Shown: positions 33,711 to 45,979, counted from the stretch's first letter. The stretch is DNA of 64,000 nt from Pantoea sp. BAV 3049 (GCF_009765445.1 NZ_WHOY01000031.1:1755644-1819643); one strand, 5' to 3'. Notes: generated by a model not told the origin, from the sequence alone. Made by a program: numbers and translations.

Positions 33711-33777
33711 CTGATTGCATCAATGCCCTGCTGCCTGGCGGCAGGGCTATCTTCCGACTGCAACAAGGGGTCTGCCC

Positions 33778-34308
33778 GTGACAACAATTGTAAGTGTACG
33801 ACGCAACGGCCAGGTAGTAATTGGCGGTGATGGCCAGGCTACCCTCGGCAACACCGTAATGAAAGGCAACGTCAAAAAAGTGCGTCGTCTCTATAATGAC
33901 AAAGTCATTGCCGGTTTTGCTGGCGGTACCGCAGATGCCTTCACCCTGTTTGAACTGTTCGAACGTAAGCTGGAAATGCATCAGGGACACCTGGTGAAGG
34001 CCGCCGTTGAACTGGCGAAAGACTGGCGTACTGACCGCATGCTGCGCAAGCTGGAAGCCCTGCTGGCCGTGGCCGACGAAAACGCCTCGCTGATCATTAC
34101 CGGCAACGGCGACGTCATTCAGCCTGAAAACGATTTAATTGCCATTGGTTCTGGTGGTCCTTACGCACAGGCAGCCGCCCGTGCGCTGCTGGAAAATACC
34201 GAAATCGGCGCGCGCGATATCGTGGAAAAAGCGCTGGGTATTGCAGGCGACATCTGCATATACACCAACCACAATCTCACCATCGAAGAATTACCGTCTA
34301 AAGCGTAA
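33778..34308 (+). CDS. hslV: ATP-dependent protease subunit HslV (ClpQ)
   Basis: Proteolytic core of the HslUV protease. The GTG start at 33778, with AAGGGG at 33765-33770, gives 176 residues and puts the catalytic threonine at the mature N-terminus (TTIVSVRR). The upstream ATG at 33715 would destroy this. The gene is 11 bp before hslU and preceded by a sigma-32 promoter. Confidence 0.98.
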   Translation: MTTIVSVRRNGQVVIGGDGQATLGNTVMKGNVKKVRRLYNDKVIAGFAGGTADAFTLFELFERKLEMHQGHLVKAAVELAKDWRTDRMLRKLEALLAVADENASLIITGNGDVIQPENDLIAIGSGGPYAQAAARALLENTEIGARDIVEKALGIAGDICIYTNHNLTIEELPSKA

Positions 34309-34319
34309 GGACCTTACCT

Positions 34320-35651
34320 ATGTCTGAAATGACCCCGCGCGAAATCGTCAGCGAACTGAACAGATTTATCATCGGCCAGGACGGCGCCAAGCGCGCTGTG
34401 GCTATCGCCTTGCGTAACCGCTGGCGCCGCATGCAGCTCGATGAAGAGCTGCGCCATGAAGTCACGCCAAAAAACATTCTGATGATCGGCCCGACCGGGG
34501 TGGGTAAAACCGAAATCGCCCGCCGTCTGGCAAAATTAGCCAATGCGCCGTTTATCAAGGTCGAAGCGACCAAGTTCACCGAAGTGGGCTATGTGGGTAA
34601 AGAAGTAGACTCTATTATCCGCGATCTGACCGATTCTGCGATTAAAATGGTTCGCTCTCAGGCGATTGAGAAAAACCGCTATCGTGCCGAAGAAATGGCC
34701 GAAGAGCGCATTCTCGACGTGCTGATTCCACCGGCAAAAAACAACTGGGGCCAGTCCGAGACAGCACCTGAGCCTTCTGCTGCCCGCCAGTCCTTCCGCA
34801 AGAAGCTGCGTGAAGGCGAACTGGACGATAAAGAGATTGAAATCGATCTGGCCGCCGCGCCAATGGGCGTGGAAATCATGGCTCCTCCTGGCATGGAAGA
34901 GATGACCAGCCAGCTGCAGTCAATGTTCCAGAACATCGGTGGTCAGAAGCAGAAGCCCCGTAAGCTGAAAATCAAAGACGCGATGAAAATGCTGGTGGAA
35001 GAAGAAGCCGCCAAGCTGGTGAATCCGGAAGAGCTGAAGCAGGAAGCCATCGATGCCGTTGAGCAGCATGGTATCGTGTTTATCGACGAGATCGATAAAG
35101 TCTGTAAGCGTGGCGAAAGCTCCGGCCCGGACGTCTCCCGCGAAGGCGTGCAGCGCGACCTGCTGCCACTGGTGGAAGGCTGCACCGTCTCAACCAAGCA
35201 CGGCATGGTGAAAACCGATCACATCCTGTTTATCGCCTCCGGTGCGTTCCAGGTTGCCAGCCCTTCCGATCTGATCCCGGAGCTGCAGGGCCGCCTGCCG
35301 ATCCGCGTTGAGCTGCAGGCGCTGACCACCCACGACTTCGAGCGTATTCTGACTGAGCCAAGCGCATCCGTGACCGTTCAGTACAAAGCACTGATGAAAA
35401 CAGAAGGAGTGGATATTCACTTCACTGACGACGGTATCAGCAAGATCGCCGCGGCCGCGTGGCAGGTTAACGAAACCGCTGAAAACATCGGTGCCCGTCG
35501 ACTGCACACGGTTCTTGAGCGTCTGATGGAAGAGATTTCCTACGACGCCAGCGACCGTAATGGCGAGTCCATCACCATCGATGCCGATTATGTGGGTCAG
35601 CATCTGGATGAGCTGGTGGCCGACGAAGATCTCAGCCGCTTCATTCTGTAA
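34320..35651 (+). CDS. hslU: ATPase subunit HslU (ClpY)
   Basis: AAA+ unfoldase partner of HslV. Length is 443 residues as in E. coli. Walker A is GPTGVGKT at 57-64, Walker [11 protein letters not shown] at about 251-260, and the pore motif GYVG lies at about residue 90. Second gene of the heat-shock operon, ended by a terminator. Confidence 0.98.
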   Translation: MSEMTPREIVSELNRFIIGQDGAKRAVAIALRNRWRRMQLDEELRHEVTPKNILMIGPTGVGKTEIARRLAKLANAPFIKVEATKFTEVGYVGKEVDSIIRDLTDSAIKMVRSQAIEKNRYRAEEMAEERILDVLIPPAKNNWGQSETAPEPSAARQSFRKKLREGELDDKEIEIDLAAAPMGVEIMAPPGMEEMTSQLQSMFQNIGGQKQKPRKLKIKDAMKMLVEEEAAKLVNPEELKQEAIDAVEQHGIVFIDEIDKVCKRGESSGPDVSREGVQRDLLPLVEGCTVSTKHGMVKTDHILFIASGAFQVASPSDLIPELQGRLPIRVELQALTTHDFERILTEPSASVTVQYKALMKTEGVDIHFTDDGISKIAAAAWQVNETAENIGARRLHTVLERLMEEISYDASDRNGESITIDADYVGQHLDELVADEDLSRFIL

Positions 35652-35669
35652 GCGTCAGAAAAAGTATCA

Positions 35670-35692
35670 GGAGGCTTCGGCCTCCTTTTTTT
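35670..35692 (+). terminator. Intrinsic terminator after hslU
   Basis: Stem GGAGGC/GCCTCC with a TTCG tetraloop, followed by seven T residues. Confidence 0.94.
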
Positions 35693-35820
35693 CGCCCTTA
35701 TTGCCCTGACGGCAGGCGTTTCGAGCATCATTGACGTGGATTAAGTCTTTCACTTCTGGTGGGCAGTAGACTGGTGGCTATTCAGAATCTCCTCTTCTCC
35801 CCAGCAAAGGCTACAGCCTC

Positions 35821-37342
<1,522 letters not shown>

Positions 37343-37348
37343 ATAAAA

Positions 37349-37369
37349 ACGGGTGCCACTGGCACCCGT
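37349..37369. terminator. Bidirectional terminator between rraA and zapB
   Basis: Stem ACGGGTGCC/GGCACCCGT with a 3-nt loop. Followed by TCTCTTTTTC on the plus strand and TTTTATTT on the minus strand. Confidence 0.92.
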
Positions 37370-37390
37370 CTCTTTTTCAGCCTGAATAAC

Positions 37391-37630
37391 TCAGACCTCT
37401 TCCATTTTCCCCAGCAGCGCGCGCAGGCGCTCCTGCCAGACATGCTGCTCTTCTTTCAGATGCTGATTTTCACGCACCAGAGAATCACTGTTGCCTGCAG
37501 CCTGCTGAACCTGCTGGTTCAGGTTGTTGTTCTGCTCTTTCAGCTCTTCGATTTCCATCTGCAGCAGAGTGATGGTATCAATCGCCTGCTGTACTTTCGC
37601 TTCCAGTTTTTCGAACACTTCAAATGACAT
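37391..37630 (-). CDS. zapB: Cell division protein ZapB
   Basis: A 79-residue, almost entirely coiled-coil protein that joins the Z-ring through ZapA. The segment [20 protein letters not shown] and heptads of leucine/isoleucine run through most of the length. E. coli ZapB is 81 residues. Divergent from glpF. Confidence 0.96.
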   Translation of the reverse strand: MSFEVFEKLEAKVQQAIDTITLLQMEIEELKEQNNNLNQQVQQAAGNSDSLVRENQHLKEEQHVWQERLRALLGKMEEV

Positions 37631-38077
37631 GGTTATAAACCTCTCCTAATCGCAAGGCGTTGATGCTGCCACCCGCAGATCATGAGGGGATAAGCCGGAT
37701 TCCGCGGATAACAACGATGACACGATTGTAAGTAGAGCAGTCCTTCAAGTCCAGCAGCGAACCCGCACGACGTACAGTCTGTGACAATTTTCAGTCAAGA
37801 CCTGGAATGCGCAACATTTAACCACATTTAAAGTAAGGATAAAGTTAACAAATTGAGAAAAAAATCCGGAAACGAAAGTTGGAATGATGTTTTAAGAACG
37901 TAAAAAGACGCGAAAACGCTCATTTATTTGACGCAGAGCACAACTTTTGATTTCGCTATTTCTCGTTTATGCTCGTTAACGATAAATTTACAACAGCCCT
38001 ACATAAGATGAGGGTGGCTCAGGGAGTGAGAACAAAACGCAGTACAACATTTAACCTCGCCTTCAGGAAATGCCAAC
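37631..38077. other. zapB-glpF intergenic region
   Basis: 447 bp without a convincing gene. The left part holds the zapB leader. The AT-rich right half should hold the glpFKX promoter and includes a GlpR-like operator at 37968-37987. A frame from 37969 overlaps glpF and looks spurious. Confidence 0.6.
37968..37987 (+). promoter_or_regulatory. Putative GlpR operator upstream of glpF
   Basis: The 20-bp TATGCTCGTTAACGATAAAT is an imperfect palindrome close to the GlpR consensus (ATGTTCGATAACGAACAT type). It lies 91 bp before glpF. A related half site lies just before it, in TTTCGCTATTTCTCG. Confidence 0.65.
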
Positions 38078-38923
38078 ATGAGTCAATCAACCAGCACGCT
38101 CAAAGGGCAGTGCATCGCAGAATTCTTGGGAGTCGGCACCATTATTTTCTTTGGTGCTGGCTGTGTCGCCGCAATGAAGCTGGCTGGTGCCAGTTTTGGA
38201 CAGTGGGAAATCAGTATTATCTGGGGTATCGCCGTAGCGATGGCTGTCTATCTCAGTGCCGCCATCTCCGGTGCGCACCTGAACCCGGCCGTGACTATCG
38301 CGCTCTGTCTGTTTGCAAATTTTGAAGGCCGTAAAGTCGTGCCGTATATCCTGGCACAAATTGCCGGAGCCTTCTGTTCCGCCGCACTGGTTTACGGACT
38401 CTACTACAATTTATTCTTAGATTATGAAGCCACTCATCATATGGTGCGTGGCAGCGTGGAAAGTCTGGATCTGGCAGGCATCTTCTCAACCTATCCAAAC
38501 CCGCATATCAGCGTGGGCCAGGCCTTCCTGGTCGAAGCCGTGATCACTGCGGTGATGATGGGCCTGATTATGGCGCTGACCGACGACGGCAACGGTTTGC
38601 CACGCGGACCGATGGCGCCTTTGCTGATTGGTCTGCTGATTGCGGTGATCGGCGGCGCAATGGGCCCGCTGACCGGCTTCGCCCTGAATCCGGCGCGTGA
38701 TTTCGGACCGAAACTGTTTGCCTGGCTGGCTGGCTGGGGTAACGTCGCCTTCACCGGTGCCCGTGATATCCCTTATTTCCTCGTGCCGATTCTTGGCCCG
38801 ATTGTTGGCGCCAGTGTTGGTGCGTTTGGCTACCGCAACCTGATCGCCCGTAACCTGCCGGGTGCAGTTGTGGTAAAGAAAGAAGAGAAGACGATAGCGC
38901 GTGCTGAGCAGCGTAAAGCGTAA
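38078..38923 (+). CDS. glpF: Glycerol facilitator (aquaglyceroporin)
   Basis: Channel for glycerol entry across the inner membrane. Length is 281 residues, six membrane helices and two half helices with NPA motifs at 69-71 (HLNPAVT) and about 203 (ALNPARD). The aspartate after the second NPAR marks the glycerol-conducting branch. First gene of glpFK(X). Confidence 0.98.
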   Translation: MSQSTSTLKGQCIAEFLGVGTIIFFGAGCVAAMKLAGASFGQWEISIIWGIAVAMAVYLSAAISGAHLNPAVTIALCLFANFEGRKVVPYILAQIAGAFCSAALVYGLYYNLFLDYEATHHMVRGSVESLDLAGIFSTYPNPHISVGQAFLVEAVITAVMMGLIMALTDDGNGLPRGPMAPLLIGLLIAVIGGAMGPLTGFALNPARDFGPKLFAWLAGWGNVAFTGARDIPYFLVPILGPIVGASVGAFGYRNLIARNLPGAVVVKKEEKTIARAEQRKA

Positions 38924-38955
38924 GTGCTAACCCTTTACACCATCAGGAAGGATTT

Positions 38956-40470
38956 ATGACCGTAGAAAAAAAATATATTGTCGCGCTTGATCAGGGCACG
39001 ACCAGCTCCCGAGCTGTTATCCTGGATCATGACTCTAACATTGTGGCGGTCTCACAGCGTGAATTTCAGCAGCTTTATCCTAAGCCAGGCTGGGTTGAGC
39101 ATGACCCAATGGACATCTGGGCCTCGCAGAGCTCAACGCTGGTCGAAGTGCTGGCCCATGCCGATATCCGCTCGGATGAGATTGCCGCCATCGGTATCAC
39201 CAACCAGCGTGAAACCACCATCGTCTGGGATAAAGAGTCCGGCAAGCCAATTTACAACGCTATTGTCTGGCAGGATCCGCGCACCGCAGACTACTGTGCG
39301 AAGCTGAAAAAAGAGGGTCTGGAAGAGTATATCCAGCACACCACCGGTCTGGTGATTAACCCCTACTTCTCCGGTACCAAAGTGAAGTGGATCCTCGACC
39401 ACGTTGAAGGCTCTCGCGAGCGCGCCAAACGCGGTGAATTGCTGTTCGGCACCGTTGATTCCTGGCTGGTGTGGAAGATGACTCAGGGACGGGTGCACAT
39501 CACCGATTACACCAACGCCTCACGTACCATGATGTTCAACATCCACAAGCTGGAGTGGGACCAGCGCATGCTGGATATCCTCGATATCCCGCGTGAAATG
39601 CTGCCGGAAGTGAAGTCTTCTTCTGAAGTTTACGGCCAGACCAACATCGGGGGTAAAGGCGGTACACGTATTCCAATCGCCGGTATCGCAGGTGACCAGC
39701 AGGCAGCACTGTACGGCCAGCTCTGCGTTCAGCCGGGTATGGCGAAGAACACCTACGGCACCGGTTGCTTTATGCTGATGAACACCGGGACTGAGGCCGT
39801 GACCTCCAACAACGGCCTGCTGACCACTATCGCCTGCGGCCCGCGTGGCGAAGTGAACTACGCGCTGGAAGGTGCGGTGTTTATCGGTGGCGCCTCTATT
39901 CAGTGGCTGCGCGATGAGATGAAGCTGATCGGCGATGCAACCGACTCTGAATACTTCGCGATGAAAGTGAAAGACAGCAACGGCGTGTATATGGTGCCAG
40001 CCTTTACCGGCCTGGGCGCGCCATATTGGGACCCATATGCCCGTGGCGCGATCTTCGGCCTGACTCGCGGTGCTAACGCTAACCACATCATCCGCGCCAC
40101 GCTGGAGTCGATTGCTTATCAGACCCGTGACGTGCTGGAAGCCATGCAGATCGACGCCAACACCCGCCTGCAGTCGCTGCGTGTGGATGGTGGTGCGGTC
40201 GCCAACAACTTCCTGATGCAGTTCCAGTCTGACATTCTGGGTGCCCGCGTTGAGCGTCCTGAAGTGCTGGAAGTGACTGCACTGGGTTCCGCTTATCTGG
40301 CGGGCCTGGCCGTGGGCTTCTGGAAAGATCTGGATGAAGTGCGTTCGAAGGCGGTTATCGAACGTGAATTCCGTCCAAGCATCGAAACCACCGAGCGCAA
40401 CTATCGCTACGCTGGCTGGAAAAAAGCGGTTGCCCGTGCGCAGGCATGGGAAGACCAGGACAACTCGTAA
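38956..40470 (+). CDS. glpK: Glycerol kinase
   Basis: Phosphorylates glycerol to glycerol 3-phosphate with ATP. Length is 504 residues. The N-terminal phosphate motif is [10 protein letters not shown] (about 11-20), and the FGGY signature region lies in [16 protein letters not shown]. It follows glpF by 32 bp with an AGGAAGG ribosome site. Known to be inhibited by fructose 1,6-bisphosphate and enzyme IIA-Glc in relatives. Confidence 0.98.
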   Translation: MTVEKKYIVALDQGTTSSRAVILDHDSNIVAVSQREFQQLYPKPGWVEHDPMDIWASQSSTLVEVLAHADIRSDEIAAIGITNQRETTIVWDKESGKPIYNAIVWQDPRTADYCAKLKKEGLEEYIQHTTGLVINPYFSGTKVKWILDHVEGSRERAKRGELLFGTVDSWLVWKMTQGRVHITDYTNASRTMMFNIHKLEWDQRMLDILDIPREMLPEVKSSSEVYGQTNIGGKGGTRIPIAGIAGDQQAALYGQLCVQPGMAKNTYGTGCFMLMNTGTEAVTSNNGLLTTIACGPRGEVNYALEGAVFIGGASIQWLRDEMKLIGDATDSEYFAMKVKDSNGVYMVPAFTGLGAPYWDPYARGAIFGLTRGANANHIIRATLESIAYQTRDVLEAMQIDANTRLQSLRVDGGAVANNFLMQFQSDILGARVERPEVLEVTALGSAYLAGLAVGFWKDLDEVRSKAVIEREFRPSIETTERNYRYAGWKKAVARAQAWEDQDNS

Positions 40471-40481
40471 TCTGCACTTCT

Positions 40482-40512
40482 GCCTGCGGTCAGCCGATCG
40501 CGGGCATTTTTC
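40482..40512 (+). terminator. Probable terminator between glpK and glpX
   Basis: Stem GCCTGCG/CGCGGGC (one G-U pair) with a 10-nt loop, followed by ATTTTTCTC. It may reduce readthrough into glpX. Confidence 0.6.
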
Positions 40513-40561
40513 TCCCCTGCCGTGATAAACTTCCCGCCTCATCACTTCCCCGAGGCAAATC

Positions 40562-41572
40562 ATGAAACGAGAACTCGCCATTGAATTTTCACGTGTAACG
40601 GAAGCGGCCGCGCTGGCTGGCTATAAGTGGCTGGGACGCGGCGACAAAAACGCTGCTGACGGCGCAGCCGTTCACGCCATGCGCATTATGCTTAACAAAG
40701 TGAATATTGACGGCCAGATCGTCATTGGCGAGGGCGAGATTGATGAAGCCCCGATGCTGTATATCGGCGAAAAGGTCGGTAGCGGTGAAGGGGACGCGGT
40801 GGACATTGCCGTGGATCCGATTGAAGGCACGCGGATGACCGCCATGGGCCAGGCGAACGCTCTGGCTGTGCTGGCTGTGGGCGACAAGGGCACCTTCCTC
40901 AACGCCCCGGATATGTACATGGAAAAGCTGATTGTCGGGCCGGGAGCTAAAGGCGTGATCGATCTGGCGCTACCGCTGGAAGAGAACCTGAAGCGTATCG
41001 CCCAGGCTCTGCAGAAACCGCTGTCTGAGCTTACCATCACCCTGCTGGCAAAGCCCCGCCATGACGCGGTGATCGAGCAGCTGAAGATGCTGGGCGTGCG
41101 TATTTTCGCTTTCCCGGATGGCGACGTGGCGGCCTCTATCCTGACCTGCATGCCGGACAGTGAAGTGGACGTGCTGTACGGAATTGGCGGCGCACCTGAA
41201 GGCGTGGTTTCCGCTGCGGTGATCCGCGCTCTGGACGGTGATATGCAGGCACGCCTGCTGGCCCGTCATATTGTAAAAGGTGACACGCCGGAAAACCGGG
41301 CGATGGGTGAGCAGGAGCTGAAGCGCTGCGCGGCGATGGGCATTGAAGCCGGAAAAGTGCTGAAGCTGGATGAGATGGCACGCAACGATAACGTAATCTT
41401 TTCCGCCACCGGCATCACCACCGGGGAATTACTGAAAGGCATCACCCGCCAGGGCAATATGGCGACCACGGAAACGCTGCTGATCCGCGGCAAGTCCCGC
41501 ACCATCCGCCGCATTCAGTCAATCCACTATCTCGACCGTAAAGACGAGAGCCTGCATCCCTATATTCTGTGA
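40562..41572 (+). CDS. glpX: Class II fructose-1,6-bisphosphatase GlpX
   Basis: Gluconeogenic phosphatase, 336 residues as in E. coli. Metal-binding motifs GEGEIDEAPML (about 57-67) and VDPIEGTRM (about 86-94) are visible. Last gene of the glp cluster, 91 bp after glpK. It lets glycerol carbon reach hexose phosphates. Confidence 0.97.
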   Translation: MKRELAIEFSRVTEAAALAGYKWLGRGDKNAADGAAVHAMRIMLNKVNIDGQIVIGEGEIDEAPMLYIGEKVGSGEGDAVDIAVDPIEGTRMTAMGQANALAVLAVGDKGTFLNAPDMYMEKLIVGPGAKGVIDLALPLEENLKRIAQALQKPLSELTITLLAKPRHDAVIEQLKMLGVRIFAFPDGDVAASILTCMPDSEVDVLYGIGGAPEGVVSAAVIRALDGDMQARLLARHIVKGDTPENRAMGEQELKRCAAMGIEAGKVLKLDEMARNDNVIFSATGITTGELLKGITRQGNMATTETLLIRGKSRTIRRIQSIHYLDRKDESLHPYIL

Positions 41573-41669
41573 TCGGTGGGCTGATCAGATTCAGCCCTGT
41601 CGTCTGTCACCCGGCTGCCATGCAGGCAACCCCTGCGATTTTGTATACTATAATGCGGCATCCCGCAGC

Positions 41670-41687
41670 GGCCGGATTTATCCGGCC
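41670..41687 (-). terminator. Palindromic hairpin after emrD and glpX
   Basis: Perfect inverted repeat GGCCGGAT-TT-ATCCGGCC between the convergent ends of glpX and emrD. There is no strong T run on either strand, so terminator function is only likely. It is not a complete REP element. Confidence 0.4.
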
Positions 41688-41706
41688 CGCCAGGCATACC
41701 TGCAAC

Positions 41707-42891
41707 TTAGACGGTTTGCGGCTCCGGCCTTTTTGACAGCGGCAGCCAGCACAGCAGGATCAGCAGTGCCATCGCGAACATCAGCATTCCCAGGCTGAAC
41801 TGGCCATTTTGTGGAAGCAGTGCCGAAAGCCATGCGGCCAGGCCAGACCCCAGATTCTGCAATCCTCCCAGCAGTGCCCCTGCCGTCCCGGCGATATAAG
41901 GCCACGGCTCCATCGCCCCCGTCGTGGCCAGCGGAAACAGCATTCCGGCACCAAAGAAGAATAGCGCGGCAGGCACAATCAGCGTCCAGATAGTCATCAC
42001 GCCAAACCAGGCCGGGATCCACATCAGCGCCCCCGCCAGCAGGCAGCTGTTTACCGACCACCACATCATCTGTGGGAAAGGCTTGTTTTCCCGTCCGGCG
42101 AACCAGGCCCCGAAGAAGGCGGCCGGGATTGGCAGAATAAACAGCAGGCTGACGGTAATACTGTTCAGGCCCAGTACGCCGCCCATCAGTACGCCACAGC
42201 TCGCTTCGAACACCGCGATGCCCCCTAACGCGCCCATCAGCATCACCAGATAACGGACAAAGGTGCCGTCGGCCAGCAGCGGACGATAGCGGGAGAACAG
42301 CGCCCGTTTCTCAACCGGAGCCGGGCGGGTTTCCGGCAACCAGCGCAGCATTGCGGCACCCACCGCCAGACACAGCAACAGCAAAAACGCAAAGCAGGCA
42401 TGCCAGCCAAACAGATGGGCCAACAACGCCCCAATGACCGGCGCGACCAGCGGGCTGATCAGGATACCCATATTCAGCAGGCTGTTGGCCTGCCTTAACG
42501 CACTGCCAGCATACAAATCGCGTGGCATGGTTCGCGCCATCACGCCCGCCACACCGGTTCCGAGACCCTGTATAGCACTGCCCAGCACCAGCAGGTCGAA
42601 ACCAGGTGCGCTGAGCGCTACCAGCGTGCCGACAATAAAAATAGTCAGCCCGGCCAGGATCACCGGCCGACGACCAATATTGTCTGACAGCGGACCGTAC
42701 AGTAGCTGCGAACCACCGTAGGTCATCAGATAGGCAGCCATCACCCGCTGCACTGCACCATCCCGCACGTTGAAAGCCTCAGCAATAGTTGCCATGGCAG
42801 GCACATAAATCGTCTGCGCCATCTGCCCGACGGCCACCAGCGCAATCAGCATCACCAGCAGATGTCCGTTAGCTATTTTTCTCATTTTCAT
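41707..42891 (-). CDS. emrD: Multidrug efflux MFS transporter EmrD
   Basis: Drug/proton antiporter of the major facilitator superfamily, 394 residues, 12 membrane segments. The N-terminal QMAQTIYVPAMA and the loop motif GPLSDNIGRRPVI (about 66-78) closely match E. coli EmrD. In E. coli the gene is elsewhere; here it stands between glpX and fpr, divergent from fpr. Confidence 0.94.
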   Translation of the reverse strand: MKMRKIANGHLLVMLIALVAVGQMAQTIYVPAMATIAEAFNVRDGAVQRVMAAYLMTYGGSQLLYGPLSDNIGRRPVILAGLTIFIVGTLVALSAPGFDLLVLGSAIQGLGTGVAGVMARTMPRDLYAGSALRQANSLLNMGILISPLVAPVIGALLAHLFGWHACFAFLLLLCLAVGAAMLRWLPETRPAPVEKRALFSRYRPLLADGTFVRYLVMLMGALGGIAVFEASCGVLMGGVLGLNSITVSLLFILPIPAAFFGAWFAGRENKPFPQMMWWSVNSCLLAGALMWIPAWFGVMTIWTLIVPAALFFFGAGMLFPLATTGAMEPWPYIAGTAGALLGGLQNLGSGLAAWLSALLPQNGQFSLGMLMFAMALLILLCWLPLSKRPEPQTV

Positions 42892-43185
42892 CAGTATATT
42901 TGTCGGCTTTAACCACCATAAAAGGAAGATAAGCCAGGATAAGGAACTTTATGGCGGGGAAAATATCAGGAATAAATGACAAAGCGAGTAAAAGGGGAAA
43001 AATGACCGTCCACAGACTGTCAGCAAAAGCAGGCAGCGCCGTAAATCATTCTGTACGTTATAGTCATAATGCCCGTGTCGTAATTTGTCGATATGAGCTT
43101 TGTGACTGGCCGCCACTGGAAAAATGCCGCTTCAATAGCGAAGATACCGTGACTTACCTGCCTCACACCGACTAAGGAGCCGTTT

Positions 43186-43932
43186 ATGGCCGAATGGGTT
43201 AACGCCACGATTAAACAGGTGAATGACTGGACGGACAGCTTATTCAGCATCACCGTGACAGCCCCCATCGACCCTTTTACCGCCGGGCAGTTTGCCAAGC
43301 TGGCGCTGGAAATAGATGGCGAGCGCGTACAGCGCGCCTACTCCTACGTGAACGCCCCCAGCGATGAGAACCTGGAATTCTATCTGGTCACCGTACCCGA
43401 AGGGAAACTCAGCCCCCGTCTGCATGCACTGCAGCCCGGCCAGCAGGTGATGATCACCAAAGAGGCCGCCGGTTTCTTCGTGCTCGATGAAATCCCTCAG
43501 TGTAAAACGCTGTGGATGCTGGCCACCGGCACGGCCATCGGGCCTTATCTGTCGATTTTACAGGAAGGTGAAGGGCTGGAACGCTTTGAGAATATTGTGC
43601 TGGTGCATGCCGCCCGCTACGCCCAGGACCTGAGCTATCTGCCGCTGATGCAGCAGTTGCAACAGCGTTATAACGGCAAGCTACGCATTCAGACGGTGGT
43701 CAGCCGGGAAGAGATTGCCGGATCGCTGACCGGCCGCGTTCCTGCCCTGATCGGAAGTGGCGAGCTGGAAGCGGCGGTTGGCCTGCCGATGGAAGCGGAG
43801 CATAGCCACATCATGCTGTGCGGAAATCCGCAGATGGTCCGCGATACTCAGCAATTGCTGAAAGAGACCCGCGAAATGCGTAAACACCTGAAACGCAAGC
43901 CGGGCCATATGACCAGCGAACATTACTGGTAA
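43186..43932 (+). CDS. fpr: Ferredoxin/flavodoxin-NADP+ reductase
   Basis: FAD enzyme passing electrons from NADPH to flavodoxin or ferredoxin, part of the superoxide response in relatives. Length is 248 residues. The FAD site is RAYSYVNAPSD (about 50-60), the NADP site MLATGTAIGPYLS (about 111-123), and the C-terminal aromatic YW is present. AAGGAGC precedes the ATG. The 294-bp upstream region has no credible gene. Its 3' end overlaps convergent yiiR by 10 bp. Confidence 0.97.
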   Translation: MAEWVNATIKQVNDWTDSLFSITVTAPIDPFTAGQFAKLALEIDGERVQRAYSYVNAPSDENLEFYLVTVPEGKLSPRLHALQPGQQVMITKEAAGFFVLDEIPQCKTLWMLATGTAIGPYLSILQEGEGLERFENIVLVHAARYAQDLSYLPLMQQLQQRYNGKLRIQTVVSREEIAGSLTGRVPALIGSGELEAAVGLPMEAEHSHIMLCGNPQMVRDTQQLLKETREMRKHLKRKPGHMTSEHYW

Positions 43933-44366
43933 TCAGGCATTCTGCGGCCGAGATAATTCACCGGGCAAGCCGTTTTACCAAAACGGTTTTCGCGCGGGGT
44001 ACCGCGGAACACGCCCAGCTCCAGGGACATGGTCACCAGTATCAACGTGGGGATAAAGCGGCCCAGCGCCCACTGCCAGCTGGCAGGCAGCGACGCCCAG
44101 TCACCGGCCATCAGCATCCAGGCAGCCGGCAGCAACAGCGCCCAGTATCCTGCTTTATTCCGGTCATGCAGACGCTTGACTACCACCGCACTGGTCGGCC
44201 ACAGCAGGCTGACCACGCAGAAGGCTGCCGTCTGGGTACTCATCCATCCGCGTGCGGCCAGCGTAAACAACAGAATCAGCAGCGCCAGCCAGAGCGTCAG
44301 CCAGATCCACAGATCGCGCCGTCCCAGTCTGCCACGGTACGAAAAACACCACGCTTGTAAGGTCAT
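43923..44366 (-). CDS. yiiR: DUF805 membrane protein YiiR
   Basis: A 147-residue membrane protein with three to four helices, beginning with the DUF805 pattern WCFSYRGRLGRRDLWIW. It matches E. coli YiiR in length and position. Function unknown. It overlaps fpr tail to tail and is divergent from yiiQ. Confidence 0.92.
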   Translation of the reverse strand: MTLQAWCFSYRGRLGRRDLWIWLTLWLALLILLFTLAARGWMSTQTAAFCVVSLLWPTSAVVVKRLHDRNKAGYWALLLPAAWMLMAGDWASLPASWQWALGRFIPTLILVTMSLELGVFRGTPRENRFGKTACPVNYLGRRMPDYQ

Positions 44367-44458
44367 TTTTTATCCCTCAGAACAGCGTCAGGCTTTGACT
44401 TTGCCGGTCATTGTCCGTTCTAATCTTCAGCTGAATGTACAGGTTAGGGCAGACGACA

Positions 44459-45067
44459 ATGAATAAAGCGATCTTCACGGGCATCATGTTACTGGTCACG
44501 CTGGCGACTGCGCCGGCTCAGGCCGATGCGGGTCCTCAGGATCGTGCTGAACATATGCCCACTGCGCCCTATCTTCTGGCGGGGGCTCCCACCTTTGATA
44601 TGACTATCGGCCAGTTTCGCGAAAAGTATAATGCCAGTAACCCAACGTTGACGATCCCCGAATACCGGGCAATCGACAACCGTGGCGACAAAAGTAATTT
44701 GACGCGAGCTGCCAGCAAGATCAATGAAAATCTCTATGCCTCAACTGCTCTGGAACAGGGCACCGGAAAGATCAGAACCTTACAGATAACCTGGCTGCCC
44801 GTGCCGGGCCCGGAAGAGGAGAGCGCGCGTGATAAAGCCCGCGCTTACATGGCTGCACTGGAACGTTTTTTTGAGCCAACGCTGAACGAAGAACAGAGCC
44901 TGAAACGGCTGGATGAGCTGCTGAGCAAAGGTAAAGGATCGCGTTATTTTGCCCAGACCGAGGGCGCGGTCCGCTACGTCATTGCCGACAACGGCGACAA
45001 AGGGCTGACCTTTGCCATTGAGCCGATCAAGCTTGCGATGAACACCCCTGACCCCGGGCAAAAATGA
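44459..45067 (+). CDS. yiiQ: DUF1454 periplasmic protein YiiQ
   Basis: A 202-residue secreted protein with a signal peptide (MNKAIFTGIMLLVTLATAPAQ, cleavage after QADA or near it). The rest has no recognised catalytic motif; I identify it by family and by its place beside tpiA. Start ATG at 44459 is preferred to 44435 because it begins the signal peptide. Function unknown. Confidence 0.92.
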   Translation: MNKAIFTGIMLLVTLATAPAQADAGPQDRAEHMPTAPYLLAGAPTFDMTIGQFREKYNASNPTLTIPEYRAIDNRGDKSNLTRAASKINENLYASTALEQGTGKIRTLQITWLPVPGPEEESARDKARAYMAALERFFEPTLNEEQSLKRLDELLSKGKGSRYFAQTEGAVRYVIADNGDKGLTFAIEPIKLAMNTPDPGQK

Positions 45068-45170
45068 CGAAAAGCAAAGCCTTTAAAGGTTTTGATCTCT
45101 ATACTGTCTGGCAGACAACCCTGCCCAGGCAGGGTAATTTAACCGTATCGCGCTAAGCGTGGAGGATAGA

Positions 45171-45938
45171 ATGCGACATCCGTTAGTAATGGGTAACTGG
45201 AAACTGAACGGCAGCAAACATATGGTCAACGAGCTGATCGCCGGTCTGCGCACCGAGCTGAGCAGCGTTGACGGCTGCGGCGTAGCCATTGCCCCACCAG
45301 TGATGTATCTGGACCTGGCGAAACACGCCGCTGCAGGCAGCCACATCGTACTTGGCGCACAGAACGTTGACGTTAACCTGTCTGGTGCTTTCACCGGTGA
45401 AGTTTCCGCTGACATGCTGAAAGATATCGGTGCGAAATACATCATCATTGGCCACTCTGAGCGCCGCACCTACCACAAAGAAAGCGACGAGCTGATCGCC
45501 AATAAATTCGCCGTGCTGAAAGCAGCGGGCCTGATCCCGGTGCTGTGCATCGGTGAAACCGAAGCAGAAAACGAAGCCGGTAAAACGGAAGAAGTTTGCG
45601 CCCGTCAGATCGACGCCGTGCTGAACACCCAGGGCGCTGAAGCGTTCAATGGCGTGGTCATTGCCTATGAGCCAGTCTGGGCGATTGGCACCGGCAAATC
45701 AGCCACTCCTGCCCAGGCGCAGGCGGTGCATAAATTTATCCGTGACCACATCGCAAAGAAAGATGCGACCGTGGCCGCTCAGGTGATCATCCAGTACGGT
45801 GGTTCTGTTAACGACAAGAACGCTGCAGAACTGTTTGCTCAGCCGGATATCGACGGCGCACTGGTTGGCGGCGCATCACTGAAAGCAGACGCTTTCGCGG
45901 TGATCGTTAAAGCCGCTGCGGCAGCTAAAAACGCTTAA
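45171..45938 (+). CDS. tpiA: Triosephosphate isomerase
   Basis: Interconverts dihydroxyacetone phosphate and glyceraldehyde 3-phosphate. Length is 255 residues. The catalytic residues are K11 (GNWKLNG), the histidine in GHSERR (about 95), and the glutamate in [11 protein letters not shown] (about 167). GGAGG lies at 45161-45165. A palindrome ACCCTGCC-CA-GGCAGGGT at 45118-45135 lies in its leader. Confidence 0.99.
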   Translation: MRHPLVMGNWKLNGSKHMVNELIAGLRTELSSVDGCGVAIAPPVMYLDLAKHAAAGSHIVLGAQNVDVNLSGAFTGEVSADMLKDIGAKYIIIGHSERRTYHKESDELIANKFAVLKAAGLIPVLCIGETEAENEAGKTEEVCARQIDAVLNTQGAEAFNGVVIAYEPVWAIGTGKSATPAQAQAVHKFIRDHIAKKDATVAAQVIIQYGGSVNDKNAAELFAQPDIDGALVGGASLKADAFAVIVKAAAAAKNA

Positions 45939-45947
45939 TGTGTTCTC

Positions 45948-45969
45948 CCTGCACCGGTAACGGTGCAGG
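45948..45969 (+). terminator. Hairpin terminator after tpiA
   Basis: Perfect 9-bp stem CCTGCACCG/CGGTGCAGG with a GTAA loop, 10 bp after the tpiA stop. The following T tract is poor (ATCTCTCC). Confidence 0.65.
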
Positions 45970-45979
45970 ATCTCTCCAT

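Noticed and set aside
37969-38325. A 118-codon frame overlapping the start of glpF
   Set aside because: It runs through the GlpR-like operator and into glpF in another phase; no support.
39520-40581. A 353-codon open frame antisense to glpK
   Set aside because: It lies fully opposite a clearly real gene, has no recognisable family and no ribosome site. It is a by-product of the codon use of glpK.
41670-41687. REP element between glpX and emrD
   Set aside because: Only the GCCGGAT part resembles a REP sequence; the rest of the consensus is missing. It is better seen as a convergent-gene hairpin.
42951-43175. A 74-codon frame upstream of fpr
   Set aside because: No family resemblance and no ribosome site; it lies in the probable promoter region of fpr.
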